A stretch of 64,000 nt of DNA from Oceaniferula marina (GCF_013391475.1 NZ_JACBAZ010000006.1:158915-222914); one strand, 5' to 3'; shown: positions 53,120-62,552, counted from the stretch's first letter. The notes: generated by a model not told the origin, from the letters alone. Made by a program: numbers and translations.

Positions 53120-53179
53120 CAGATTAACTCCCAGATTAACTCCCAGATTAACTCCCAGATTAACTCCCACATTAACACC
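53120..53179. repeat. 12-bp tandem repeat upstream of the second sulfatase
   Basis: Four exact units CAGATTAACTCC (53120-53167) are followed by a variant CACATTAACACC (53168-53179). The array ends 18 bp before the sulfatase ATG at 53198. No Shine-Dalgarno site is evident between them. Confidence 0.88.
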
Positions 53180-53197
53180 CACAGTAAAAACAGAATA

Positions 53198-54862
53198 ATG
53201 AAAACGAAGATTCATACACTAAGCCTAGGGCTGGCAGCAATGCTCGCGACTCCAGTAGTTACGCCTCTGTCGGCGGATGAAATAATCCACGATGGTGAGT
53301 TCCAATTCCTCAGACAGCAGTATGGGGAGAAATGGGACAAGGAAGATAAGGAAATTGATCAACAACTGGCCGCGATTCGTGAAAAGAACGGAGGCAAGCG
53401 ACCAAACATCCTCTATATACTCATCGATGATGTGAGCTTCGGCCAGATGGGGGACCCGAAGATGAATTATGTGATGGGGATTAAAACACCTAGCATTAAC
53501 AAGTTTTCGGATGAGAGTCTCAACCTGATGCGGATGTACACCGAGCCATCGTGCACCCCGACTCGTGCCGCCTTTTTAACCGGACGTCACCCGGTGCGTT
53601 CAGGGATCAAGGAAGTCAAAGTCGCGCTGGTGGGAGAAGGCTTACCTGCCAATGAGGTGACCATTGCGGAGGTTCTTAAGTCTGCCGGCTATAACACCGC
53701 CCATGTCGGTAAATGGCACCAGGGAGACATCGAGCAGGCATATCCGCACAACCAAGGGTTTGACTATGCGGCTTTCCCGCTTCACCAGCAAGTGCAACTC
53801 ACGGTGATGACGCCTGAATCTGCCAAGGCAGGAAACCAGTTCGGTTATAACCGCTCGCTTCAAAATGGAGCCTTCGAACTCGATAAAAAATTCCGCCCAT
53901 TCGGGCTGGTCACGGGGGTGGAAGCCAAAGCCGGGGGTAAGGCTGTCGAAGTTGATCTCAAACCCGGCGAAGAGTGGACCCACGCCCACTATGTAAAAAT
54001 GAACGAGCGCTACCAACGCCAGATCCTTGAACAAGTCGATGCCCTCGCCGCAAAGGATGAGCCGTTCTTTCTTCAATACTGGCCACTCTACCCGCTCAAC
54101 TTTGTCTTCGACGAAAACCCGGAGTCGCTGAACGGCGGCTTTCATGCGGAAAAATTGCAACTGCTCGACGGCTGGATCGGTGAGTTACTCGAACAGCTCG
54201 AAAAAACAGGAGAAGCCGATAATACCATCGTTGTGTTCATGGCGGACAACGGGCTCATGTACCACTACGAAGGCCCATCCGGACTCAGCCAGCTTATCTA
54301 CCGTGGCGGTAAAACCAACCACCTTGAAGGAGGTGTCCGTGTGGATGCCTTTGTGCGCTGGCCGGGTGCTGTCAAACCAAAGAGCTATGCCGGTGATATT
54401 GTTCACGTTTCCGACCTCTTCACCACCTTCGCCCGTGTGGCCCAGGCTACGGAGCACATCCCGACGGACCGCGTGATTGATGGTATCGATCAGACGGCGC
54501 TACTGCTCAAGGGGGAGCATCACGGTCGCCGCGATTACGTCTACATCTACGAGAATGAGCTTCTTCGTTCCATTGTGAAACAGGAATACAAAATGCACAT
54601 GCCCGCTCCTGGCGTTCCTGGTGCTGCGGCTCCGGTGTTCAACATATTCCGCGACCCCCGCGAAGAACACGCTCAGATCGGGACCGCCCTCTGGTCCGGC
54701 GCCAGCTTTCAGGATATGGCCAAACGCCACGCACTAACCATTGCCAAATACCCTCATAACAAACTCGGCAAGGGTAAACCCTACGAAGGTATTCAAAACC
54801 TCCGACCCGAATCCAAGGAAACGGTCGAAACCTTCATGTCTTGGCACCCGAAAAAGAAATAA
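53198..54862 (+). CDS. Secreted formylglycine-type sulfatase, second copy
   Basis: Sulfatase of 554 residues with a signal peptide (KTKIHTLSLGLAAMLATPVV), metal-binding 'YILIDDVSFG' and maturation site Cys119-T-P-T-R123, where Cys119 would be converted to formylglycine. Other marks are 'GKWHQGD', 'VFMADNGLMYHY' and 'GGVRVDAFVRWPG'. It is only loosely similar to the sulfatase at 15001, so the substrate differs. ATG 53198 gives the best signal peptide; the upstream open frame runs through the 12-bp repeat. Its TAA stop is the first three bases of an inverted-repeat element (54860). Confidence 0.92.
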   Translation: MKTKIHTLSLGLAAMLATPVVTPLSADEIIHDGEFQFLRQQYGEKWDKEDKEIDQQLAAIREKNGGKRPNILYILIDDVSFGQMGDPKMNYVMGIKTPSINKFSDESLNLMRMYTEPSCTPTRAAFLTGRHPVRSGIKEVKVALVGEGLPANEVTIAEVLKSAGYNTAHVGKWHQGDIEQAYPHNQGFDYAAFPLHQQVQLTVMTPESAKAGNQFGYNRSLQNGAFELDKKFRPFGLVTGVEAKAGGKAVEVDLKPGEEWTHAHYVKMNERYQRQILEQVDALAAKDEPFFLQYWPLYPLNFVFDENPESLNGGFHAEKLQLLDGWIGELLEQLEKTGEADNTIVVFMADNGLMYHYEGPSGLSQLIYRGGKTNHLEGGVRVDAFVRWPGAVKPKSYAGDIVHVSDLFTTFARVAQATEHIPTDRVIDGIDQTALLLKGEHHGRRDYVYIYENELLRSIVKQEYKMHMPAPGVPGAAAPVFNIFRDPREEHAQIGTALWSGASFQDMAKRHALTIAKYPHNKLGKGKPYEGIQNLRPESKETVETFMSWHPKKK

Positions 54863-55069
54863 TACCAAGTAGTAAAACAGACGGGACGATAGCCGAGATG
54901 AATGAGTTCTTAGGTAAGGCGCAACGAAGGAATGGTGCGGGCTATGCAACCGACGCGCAACAACGGTAAAATCTAAAAGATTCAGTGCTCCCTTGCCATT
55001 CAGCTTGCTGACTGACTCATCATCTTAAACTCAAACCATTCTGCCAATTTAACTGGGAGAATGGTATTA
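54860..55069. mobile_element. MITE-like element, copy C, supplying two stop codons
   Basis: TAATACCA (54860-54867) and TGGTATTA (55062-55069) are perfect 8-bp inverted ends of a 210-bp stretch. The left TAA is the stop codon of the sulfatase, and the right end, read on the minus strand, is TAA, the stop of alanine racemase. The left end continues 'AGTAGTAAAACAGACGGGACGAT', matching the reverse complement of copy A's right end (in parts). No open frame of substance is inside. Confidence 0.65.
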
Positions 55070-56221
55070 TCCCTGATAAACTCGGGTCACTCGGGGCGTG
55101 ATCCCTGTGAGAATCGCCCAAGGAATGGTTCTGGCTTTTGGTGCCAATTCACTGACCAGAATGTGTTCTCCAAAAAGCTCCACCTCATCACCGCTTTCAC
55201 ATGCAGCAAGCGCTGAAACGTCCACCATGATCTGGTCCATGGTCACGCGCCCCAACACCGGGCATCGTTGCCCACGAATCATAACCTCAGCACCCTGGTT
55301 GGAAAGCTGCTGTGGATAGCCGTCACCATAGCCGATCCCGATCGTGGCCACCTGGGTGTCGTGGTCTAACACCGTGTCCCGGCCATACGAAATCCCTTGC
55401 CCGGCCGGTAAGGTGCGCACCAGTGACACTCTCGATTTTAAACTCATCACCGGCTTGAGCTCGCTCTGGAATGATGGCAGGGGAGCGATGCCATACAGCA
55501 TCAGCCCGGGACGGTAAAGGTTGGTCGTATCGCTCTGGTAGACTAACAATCCAGCGCTGTTGGCCAGATGGCGGTAAGTAAAAGCATCCACCCCCAGCGA
55601 TTCAACCAAGCTGTCGAATTGCTTGAATTGTGCCAAAGTGAATGCCTCATCTTCGTCAGCCGATGGGAGATGGGAACCGATCCCTTCGATCATCAGATGT
55701 GGATACTGATGCCAGAGCGACATCACCTCCGGCAGGGCATCCGGGAGAAATCCACCCCGGCCCATACCGGTATCCACGGTCAGGTGCACTGGCAGTGGCG
55801 CCTGGCCGCTTTCTTTGGCGAGATCGTTGAAATGTCCGGCCTCATCCAGGGTGGAAATACTAGCGGTCCAGCGCTGGCTAACGATTTCTTCACGTTCGGC
55901 CGGGCTGGTTGGCCCGAGCAGGTAAATCCGGGTGGCAATCCCGGCATGCTTGAGCCGTCGTGCCTCGATCACACTGGCAACACCAAAGTAGTTCGGGCGC
56001 TCGGATTCAGGTAACGCCTCCAGCGCTTCGGCGATGGTCTCCATCCCGTGCCCATAGGCTCCCGCTTTCAGGATGGCCATCATTTCACCCTTGCTGTAGT
56101 CTCGGGCGACTCGGTAATTATGCCTCAGGTGCTCGAGCTTGACTTCCGCCCATGCACGGGGAGGAGAAACCGGAGGTGTAGCGATGTTTGCCGGATGGCC
56201 GGTAGTGTCGGATGATTGCAC
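55067..56221 (-). CDS. alr: Alanine racemase
   Basis: PLP enzyme that makes D-alanine for peptidoglycan. It is ~384 residues from a GTG at 56221 and 400 from a TTG at 56269; the shorter start avoids overlap with the divergent gene. Landmarks are the PLP lysine in 'MAILKAGAYGHGM', 'VDTGMGRGGF', 'LYRPGLMLYGIAP', 'SYGRDTV' with the catalytic tyrosine region 'ISYG', and 'GRVTMDQIMVDVS'. Alr matches over the whole length. The stop codon falls on the end of the 54860-55069 element. Confidence 0.93.
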   Translation of the reverse strand: MQSSDTTGHPANIATPPVSPPRAWAEVKLEHLRHNYRVARDYSKGEMMAILKAGAYGHGMETIAEALEALPESERPNYFGVASVIEARRLKHAGIATRIYLLGPTSPAEREEIVSQRWTASISTLDEAGHFNDLAKESGQAPLPVHLTVDTGMGRGGFLPDALPEVMSLWHQYPHLMIEGIGSHLPSADEDEAFTLAQFKQFDSLVESLGVDAFTYRHLANSAGLLVYQSDTTNLYRPGLMLYGIAPLPSFQSELKPVMSLKSRVSLVRTLPAGQGISYGRDTVLDHDTQVATIGIGYGDGYPQQLSNQGAEVMIRGQRCPVLGRVTMDQIMVDVSALAACESGDEVELFGEHILVSELAPKARTIPWAILTGITPRVTRVYQG

Positions 56222-56366
56222 GCCATGACTATAGAAGCAGATGATGAATTCCCCAACCTTAAATATCAATCACGTCGATCGAAGCAAAAGGCTGAAGGTT
56301 TTCTTCAGACTTGGCGTATGTCTCCAAATGAAATGCTTGATGTGCTACGGACTCAAAAGGCGAGGG

Positions 56367-59336
56367 ATGATACTTACCCGTGCCATGCTCCTTGCGCTCA
56401 GCCTGGGGGGCGGGGCCTTGGCAACCGCCGAAACTGCCAAAACCGCCGAAACCGCAGCAAACCAGCAGGGCACCACGGCCGACAACAAGCTACCCGCCAA
56501 GGTCTTTGCCGATTGGCTCCTGCAGGATGCCGGGCCAAATCATCAAATCAATTTTGATCAGCCCTCGGAGAAGGAAAAAAAGTTGGTCGCTGATGCCCTT
56601 GCCGATTGCCGCAATCCACCGACAGTGGAGATGGACCGACTTCGCGAAGCCTACCTGCTCGCCTGTCAGCAACGTCGGCGTGAGCGATTGCAGCTCCTCG
56701 CGAAGTCCTCACCCCGCTTTGTATTTGTAAAACAACGTCCCTTGTCCGGCTCGTTCTACGGCTACACCGAGGGCCAGTCCGACGCCCAGAACGAGAGCAA
56801 TTTCCGGCCGGGCGGGGAACTCTGTGTGTGGTCGATGGATGAGGCCTACGGTTCGGTAACAACCCTGCTCAAAGACCCCGGCGGCGTAATCCGTGATCCC
56901 GAACTGTCATTCGATGCCAAACGCTTGCTCTTCTCCTGGAAGCGTTCGCATCGCCAGGATGATTATCATTTGTATGAAATGGATTTGGACTCCCGAGCCA
57001 TCCGCCAGTTGACCCATGGCCTGGGTTTTGCCGATTACGAAGGCCGCTATCTGCCGGACGGCGATATCGTATTTAGCTCCACCCGGGGCATCTCGACCAT
57101 CCCGTGCTGGTGGACCGAGGCCAGTAACCTCTGGCGCTGCGATAAAGACGGCAAGTTCATGCATCGCCTCGGCTATGATCAGGTGACCACCAATTTCCCC
57201 TCGTTACTTGATGATGGACGGATCATCTACACCCGTTGGGATTACAATGACCGCGGTCAGACCTTTCCCCAGCCGCTTTTTGTGATGAACCCTGATGGAA
57301 CCAAACAAATATCCTATTACGGCCTGAATTCTTGGTTTCCCACCACCATCAACCACGCCCGCGAGATCCCGGGCTCGGGTGGAAAACTGATTGCCATTCT
57401 CCATGGCCACCATACCCACCAGAAAGGAAAACTCGCACTGGTGGATCGGAGCCGTGGTGTGGACGAGGGCAGGGGGGTTACCATGCTCGCCCCGGTGCGC
57501 GAGGCTACTCCCGTCATCGTGGACGCCTATGGCCAGAAAGGTGACCAGTTCCAATACCCGTATCCCCTCAGTGAGGATGAATTCCTCGTCACTTACGACC
57601 CCCTCCCGGGAGGCAACCGCGCCTACCCGCGGCCGTTCGGGATTTACTGGATGAACGCCTCCGGAGAGCGTGAGTTGTTAGCCTCCGATGATCGCATCCA
57701 CTGCAAGCAGGCATTTCCGCTGGTTCCACGGAAAATGCCGCGGGCGATTCCTTCGATTGTTGATCACCGGAAATCCACCGCCCGTGTGTTTATGCAAAAT
57801 GTCTACGCAGGGCACGCCCTCAAGGGTGTAAAAAAAGGAGCGGTCAAAAAAATCCGGGTCGTGGAAATGAAACTGCGTGCCGCCGGTGTCGGTAGCTCAT
57901 CATCCAGCGGACCCCACAGCAGAGCCATGATCAGCACGCCGGTCGCCGTGGGGAATGGCTCCTGGGATGCAAAAATGATCCTGGGGGACGTCCCTGTCCA
58001 TGAGGATGGCTCAGCCTACTTCGAAGTCCCCGCCAAACGTCCCATCTATTTCCAGGCACTGGACGAAAAGAATCGGGCGATCAATACCATGCGCACCTGG
58101 GCAACTCTGATGCCGGGGGAAATGATGTCTTGTGTCGGCTGCCACGATAAACAACATGACGCCCCGGTGAACCTCGGCCATTCGCTGGCCTTGCGTGGCG
58201 GACTGCAGAGCCTGAAGCCCTTTTATGGACCTGCGCGTGGGTTCAGTTATGCTAAGGAAATTCAGCCGATCTGGGATGCCAAATGCGTTTCCTGCCACGA
58301 CGGTCAACAGGCGATCTCTCTGAAAGCCACCGCCCGCAGTATGAAAAAAGAAAAACGACTCTGGGCCGAAAGTTACTTGAACCTGCTCCAGATCAAACCC
58401 TCCGGCGGGAATGCGGCCCAAGCCCGGGTCGATGGCAAATACGTCAAGTGGCTGGGCTCCCAGTCCGAGCCCACACCCCAGCCGGCATACTTGCGTAGCT
58501 CGATTAATTCCCCCTTGATCAAGCTCCTCGAAAATGGCCACCACGATGTCCGCATGACCCGTGAGGAAATGGATAAAATTTCCGCATGGATCGATCTCTA
58601 TGTCCCCTACAGCGGTCAGTACCCGGAAGCGGGGGATTGGAATAAAAAGGAGAAAAAGAAATACGCTCATTTTCAAGCCAAGCGCGACTACATGCGTGAG
58701 TTTGACCGCCTGAGCCGCCAGGCGTTGATTCGCTCACAAGGCGTCTCCGGTAAGGTTCCCGAAAACCGGGAAACGGAATATTTTGCCTTCAGCCGCCAAT
58801 ATGCCCCGGAGTCCGTTGCCCGCTTCGAACAGCAACTGGTCCGCTATCAGGCGGAAATGGAAAACACCTACCGCAACCTTGCATACAACCCGGACGCCAG
58901 ACCGGAAGCCTTCAGCTACCCCCACGCATCCAGTAACTCCGAGTGCCGGGGAGAATCCCGCTTCCTCGCCGGCAATGCCATCGACGGAGATAGACGAAAC
59001 ACCAAACATCAACAATTCCCGTCATGGGGGCCGGATCGAGCCGATCACGTAAACACCCCATGGATCAAACTTGATTTCGGGCGCGAGGTGGAGGTCGATA
59101 AGGCCGTCCTGCTGCTCCGTGCCGATTTCCCTCACGATACCACCTGGCAGCGTGGCCGCCTGGATTTCTCCGACGGCAGTCATATCGACCTGGAACTTAA
59201 AGCGACTGCCGATGCGCAAAGCCATGCCTTCCCGAAACGCACCATACGCTGGGTCAAGTTCACCGGACTCGATGCCCGCAACCCGGAGGGCTGGGCCGCG
59301 CTCAGTGAGATCGAGCTTTGGGGTCGCCATAAGTGA
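56367..59336 (+). CDS. HzsA-related protein with two CXXCH heme sites and discoidin-like C-terminus
   Basis: Protein of ~989 residues, exported (MILTRAMLLALSLGGGALA signal). The first half has WD40/TolB-type propeller-like repeats: 'IRQLTHGLGFADYEGRYLPDGDIVFSS', 'GYDQVTTNFPSLLDDGRIIYTRWDYN' (in parts). CXXCH heme sites are CVGCH (codons from 58131) and CVSCH (codons from 58284). The C-terminus, from near 'SSNSECRGESRFLAGNAIDGD', resembles an F5/8 type C carbohydrate-binding domain. This mix is the 'HzsA-related' family of PVC bacteria, not an anammox hydrazine synthase. It probably works in the periplasm, perhaps as a redox partner of polysaccharide breakdown. The start is uncertain; ATG 56367 has AAAGG at 6-nt spacing. 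Confidence 0.75.
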   Translation: MILTRAMLLALSLGGGALATAETAKTAETAANQQGTTADNKLPAKVFADWLLQDAGPNHQINFDQPSEKEKKLVADALADCRNPPTVEMDRLREAYLLACQQRRRERLQLLAKSSPRFVFVKQRPLSGSFYGYTEGQSDAQNESNFRPGGELCVWSMDEAYGSVTTLLKDPGGVIRDPELSFDAKRLLFSWKRSHRQDDYHLYEMDLDSRAIRQLTHGLGFADYEGRYLPDGDIVFSSTRGISTIPCWWTEASNLWRCDKDGKFMHRLGYDQVTTNFPSLLDDGRIIYTRWDYNDRGQTFPQPLFVMNPDGTKQISYYGLNSWFPTTINHAREIPGSGGKLIAILHGHHTHQKGKLALVDRSRGVDEGRGVTMLAPVREATPVIVDAYGQKGDQFQYPYPLSEDEFLVTYDPLPGGNRAYPRPFGIYWMNASGERELLASDDRIHCKQAFPLVPRKMPRAIPSIVDHRKSTARVFMQNVYAGHALKGVKKGAVKKIRVVEMKLRAAGVGSSSSSGPHSRAMISTPVAVGNGSWDAKMILGDVPVHEDGSAYFEVPAKRPIYFQALDEKNRAINTMRTWATLMPGEMMSCVGCHDKQHDAPVNLGHSLALRGGLQSLKPFYGPARGFSYAKEIQPIWDAKCVSCHDGQQAISLKATARSMKKEKRLWAESYLNLLQIKPSGGNAAQARVDGKYVKWLGSQSEPTPQPAYLRSSINSPLIKLLENGHHDVRMTREEMDKISAWIDLYVPYSGQYPEAGDWNKKEKKKYAHFQAKRDYMREFDRLSRQALIRSQGVSGKVPENRETEYFAFSRQYAPESVARFEQQLVRYQAEMENTYRNLAYNPDARPEAFSYPHASSNSECRGESRFLAGNAIDGDRRNTKHQQFPSWGPDRADHVNTPWIKLDFGREVEVDKAVLLLRADFPHDTTWQRGRLDFSDGSHIDLELKATADAQSHAFPKRTIRWVKFTGLDARNPEGWAALSEIELWGRHK

Positions 59337-59366
59337 GGGCTTGCATCCGCCACGACTTCCCCTTAA

Positions 59367-59876
59367 ATGAGCGCACAAATCATGATGTTCGACGCAAAAA
59401 AACTTACCGATGACCAGATTGCCTCCATTCAATCTTGGGCTGCAGATGGAGACCAGCTGGCCGATATCCAGAAACGCCTGGAGCAGGAATATGAATTCAA
59501 GCTCACCTACATGGATACCCGTTTTCTGATCCTTGACCTTGGGATCGAACTCAGAAACCTGGAGGAAGAGGCCGCCGCCGATGCCGACCAAGAGGAGGAT
59601 CCAACAACGCCTCAAGAAGGGGAATTGACCGAAGACGATCTCGAAATCATGCCCCCTCCAGCAGGTGGCCCTGTCCGCGTGACGGTCGATGAAATTGCCC
59701 GCCCCGGCGTGATGGTCAGTGGTCGCGTCACCTTCCCTGATGGCCAGGGGGGTGGATGGTACGTCGATGAAATGGGCCGCCTCGGTATCGACCCTGATAC
59801 CGTAGGATACCGCCCGAGTGAAGCCGATCTCGTCACCTTCCAGCGCGAACTCCAATCCGTTATGGAAAGACACTAA
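59367..59876 (+). CDS. Small acidic protein of unknown function
   Basis: The 169-residue protein, pI acidic, has an N-terminal HTH-like helical part (KKLTDDQIASIQSWAADGDQLADIQKRLEQEYEFKLTYMDTRFLILDLGI, in parts), an acidic Glu/Asp/Pro linker, and a C-terminal strand region with 'VSGRVTFPDGQGGGWYVDEMGRLGID'. The N-part looks like a resolvase-type helix-turn-helix of PVC proteins. No signal peptide. I recognise no named family. It begins 30 bp after the HzsA-related gene. Confidence 0.65.
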   Translation: MSAQIMMFDAKKLTDDQIASIQSWAADGDQLADIQKRLEQEYEFKLTYMDTRFLILDLGIELRNLEEEAAADADQEEDPTTPQEGELTEDDLEIMPPPAGGPVRVTVDEIARPGVMVSGRVTFPDGQGGGWYVDEMGRLGIDPDTVGYRPSEADLVTFQRELQSVMERH

Positions 59877-59889
59877 CACCGCACCCCCG

Positions 59890-59990
59890 GTAGGGAGGAT
59901 TGGCCTCAATCCTCCGCGCCTTTCCCGCCTCAATCCTCCGCGCCTTTCCCGCCTCAATCCTCCGTGCCTTTCCCGCCTTAATTCCCTCCC
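59890..59990. repeat. REP palindrome with its 3' half repeated in tandem
   Basis: GTAG + GGAGGATTG-GCCT-CAATCCTCC (59890-59915) is followed by tandem copies of a 24-bp unit GCCTCAATCCTCCGCGCCTTTCCC starting at 59903, 59927 and 59951 (the last with one change) and a fading fourth at 59975. Only the downstream arm of the palindrome has been amplified. Confidence 0.85.
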
Positions 59991-60057
59991 TCCACCGATT
60001 GCCTCCCATTCACCCAGTAGCTATTGTTTCACCTACTGATTCACTGACCACCTGACC

Positions 60058-61206
60058 ATGATCTTTTTTTCCAAGTGCCACACCCGGATCGCTCTCGTTG
60101 CCGTGGCGGCTATGATAACGGCGTCGTTCCATAGCACGCAGGCCGCCACCGAAGCCGATGCCCGCGCCATTACCCAGGCATTTGACAAGTCCTACCGCGC
60201 GTGGACCGCAGAAATGAAGCTGGCCGCTGCCGCTGGATCCGCCCATGTGGCGGCAAAAAAACGCCCGGACGCCGCTGCCGCATCGAAACGACTCAAGTCG
60301 CTCATCAGTAAGGATCTCGCCAAGGACTGGACCCTGGACTACGCCGCCTGGTTACTCGAAAATGACACGGCCCTGACGCCGGAACATCAACGCGCTTTGC
60401 TCGATGCCGTAGAAAAGAACCACGTCAAGAGCCCCCGACTCGGCCGTTTTTGTATGGGCCTGATCTATCTGGACCAAGGTGCAGAATTACCCAAACCCGG
60501 CCAGCCCCCGGTCCGCACCCGTGGCATGAATTTACTTAAACGAGTGAAAAATGAAAACCCGGACCCGAAAGTCCAAGGCCAAGCGTCGCTGGCACTTTCC
60601 ATGATGCTCGCATCACTCGGAGACGACCCTCGCATTATGCAAGGGCGGATCAAAAACCTGCGGGAGGCCATTATCAAAAGTGCCGAAATCCCAGTGGGGG
60701 AACTCACCGTTGCCCAAATTGCCGAAGATGAACTCTACAAAATTAAACACCTGACCAAAGGCCGTCTGGCTCCGCCCATTCAAGGAGTCGACTCCGGGGG
60801 GCGCGCCATGCAGCTCGCCCAATTTAAAGGCAAGGTCGTGATGCTCGTGTTCTGGTCGAGCTGGGATGCCGAGACCGCCGTAATGCAGCGCCTCCTCGAA
60901 GGCTTGCGGAAAACCACCCAGTCGAATCTCGGGAAACCCATCGAAGTCATCGGCGTCAACCGTGACTCTCGACAGAACCTCCGCACCCTCGAAGCCGACG
61001 GACTGGTTACTTGGAAAAATTTCTCCGATCAGACACAGAAAATAGCCAACGACTATCGCGTGGCCACCTGGCCATACTGTCTGGTTCTCGACCAACAGGG
61101 GGTGATTCGCTACCGCGGCAACGTCGGCGCTCTTGCCAACGCCGTTGCCAACGACCTGATCCTCCGCACCAAGCCGGACGCCGAAACCAAACCCGCCGGC
61201 CTCTAG
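60058..61206 (+). CDS. Exported thioredoxin-fold protein without catalytic cysteines
   Basis: The 382-residue protein has a signal peptide (IALVAVAAMITASFHSTQAA). The first ~220 residues are helical and unassigned. The C-terminal ~150 residues are a TlpA/AhpC-type thioredoxin fold: 'APPIQGVDSGGRAMQLAQFKGKVVMLVFWSSWDAE', 'IEVIGVNRDSRQNLRTL', 'WPYCLVLDQQGVIRYRG' (in parts). The expected WCxxC is replaced by W-S-S-W-D, so it cannot do thiol exchange. Instead it may be a scaffold or peroxiredoxin-like binding protein. Cis-proline (WPY) is kept. Confidence 0.82.
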   Translation: MIFFSKCHTRIALVAVAAMITASFHSTQAATEADARAITQAFDKSYRAWTAEMKLAAAAGSAHVAAKKRPDAAAASKRLKSLISKDLAKDWTLDYAAWLLENDTALTPEHQRALLDAVEKNHVKSPRLGRFCMGLIYLDQGAELPKPGQPPVRTRGMNLLKRVKNENPDPKVQGQASLALSMMLASLGDDPRIMQGRIKNLREAIIKSAEIPVGELTVAQIAEDELYKIKHLTKGRLAPPIQGVDSGGRAMQLAQFKGKVVMLVFWSSWDAETAVMQRLLEGLRKTTQSNLGKPIEVIGVNRDSRQNLRTLEADGLVTWKNFSDQTQKIANDYRVATWPYCLVLDQQGVIRYRGNVGALANAVANDLILRTKPDAETKPAGL

Positions 61207-61336
61207 TCTCCGATTCGGAGCTATGATGGACCAAATAGGGAAGGGTGGGCTGCTCATCTACCGTCTCCCAATTATGCCATAAGATATTTCGACTGAGCTT
61301 GACCTAGTCAGCTTGCTCGATTAAACGAGCAGCGCT

Positions 61337-62527
61337 ATGTTTGAAAACATTCCTCAAGCCGCGCCGGATCCCATCCTGGGATTGACCGAAGTTTACAATG
61401 CAGATCCGAACCCCGAGAAGATTAACCTTGGTGTTGGGATTTATCAGGACGAGCAGGGTAAAACCCCTGTTCTGACGTCTGTGAAACGGGCTGAGGATTT
61501 GATTTTGAAACAGGAGCAATCCAAGAGCTACCTTCCCATTCCCGGCTCCCCGGACTACGCCAAGGCCGTACAAACGCTCCTCTTTGGAGAAGACAGCGCC
61601 CTGCGTTCTGAAGGTCGCCTGTTTACCGCACACACACCTGGTGGAACCGGAGCCCTGCGTGTTGCCGGGGAATTTCTCAAAACCAAGACCGATGCCGATA
61701 CCGTTTGGCTCACCGTCCCCACATGGCCCAATCACGGACCCATCTTCCAAGCCGCTGGCATGAAAGTGGAAACCTTCGCTTGGTTCAACGCGGAGACCCA
61801 TAGTTTCGATGCCGATGCCGCTCTGGCCGCTATCGAACAAATCCCGGAAGGGGACGTCATCGTCCTCCACGGTTGCTGCCACAACCCGACCGGTTGTGAC
61901 CCGACTGCCGAGCAGTGGAGGCAGATTGCCGAAGCCGTAAGCCGCCGCGGTCTGATGCCCGTCATGGATTTTGCCTATCAAGGGTTTGCCACCGGAATTG
62001 AAGAAGACGCCGTCGGCCTTCGTATCGTCGCTGAAGTTTGCCCGGAACTGATTATCTGCAGCTCGTTTTCCAAAAACTTCGGCCTCTACCGTGAGCGCAC
62101 CGGAGCCGTCACCTTTGTCACCAAAGATGCCGATACCCAGGGCCGCCTCGCAAGCCAGGCCAAACTCGTTGTCCGCACGAACTACTCCAACCCTCCTTCA
62201 CACGGTGGATCCATCGTCGCTACCATCTTCAGTGATCAGGAACTCATCGCCCAGTGGCATGAAGACCTGAAGGAAATGCGCGAACGTCTCAACGGCATGC
62301 GCAGCCTACTCGTCAGCAACATGGCGAGCCTCCAATCCGCGCGTGATTTCTCCTTCGTTGAACAACAACGCGGGATGTTCTCCATGCTCGGACTGAGTAA
62401 GGAACAAGTCGCGGAGATGGGAGAAAAGCACTCGATCCACATGGTTGGATCCAGCCGAATCAACCTGGCCGGGCTCAGCACCTCGAATATTGAGCGCTTC
62501 TGCCAAGCCCTCGCTTCCGTCCTCTAA
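61337..62527 (+). CDS. Aspartate/aromatic aminotransferase
   Basis: The 396-residue class I PLP aminotransferase is of the AspC/TyrB group: 'INLGVGIYQDEQGKTPVL', 'SYLPIPGSPDYAKAVQ', 'HTPGGTGALRVAGEFL', 'LHGCCHNPTGCDPT', PLP lysine in 'CSSFSKNFGLYRERTGA' and 'SSRINLAGLS'. It interconverts oxaloacetate/aspartate or aromatic keto acids with glutamate. AspC and TyrB are not distinguishable from sequence alone. A clear terminator follows. Confidence 0.93.
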   Translation: MFENIPQAAPDPILGLTEVYNADPNPEKINLGVGIYQDEQGKTPVLTSVKRAEDLILKQEQSKSYLPIPGSPDYAKAVQTLLFGEDSALRSEGRLFTAHTPGGTGALRVAGEFLKTKTDADTVWLTVPTWPNHGPIFQAAGMKVETFAWFNAETHSFDADAALAAIEQIPEGDVIVLHGCCHNPTGCDPTAEQWRQIAEAVSRRGLMPVMDFAYQGFATGIEEDAVGLRIVAEVCPELIICSSFSKNFGLYRERTGAVTFVTKDADTQGRLASQAKLVVRTNYSNPPSHGGSIVATIFSDQELIAQWHEDLKEMRERLNGMRSLLVSNMASLQSARDFSFVEQQRGMFSMLGLSKEQVAEMGEKHSIHMVGSSRINLAGLSTSNIERFCQALASVL

Positions 62528-62552
62528 ACAACACAAAGAACCAACCTTTTTG

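Noticed and set aside
56367..59336. True anammox hydrazine synthase alpha subunit
   Set aside because: No hydrazine synthase beta/gamma partner or hydrazine dehydrogenase is present, and the family is broad in PVC bacteria with no nitrogen role.
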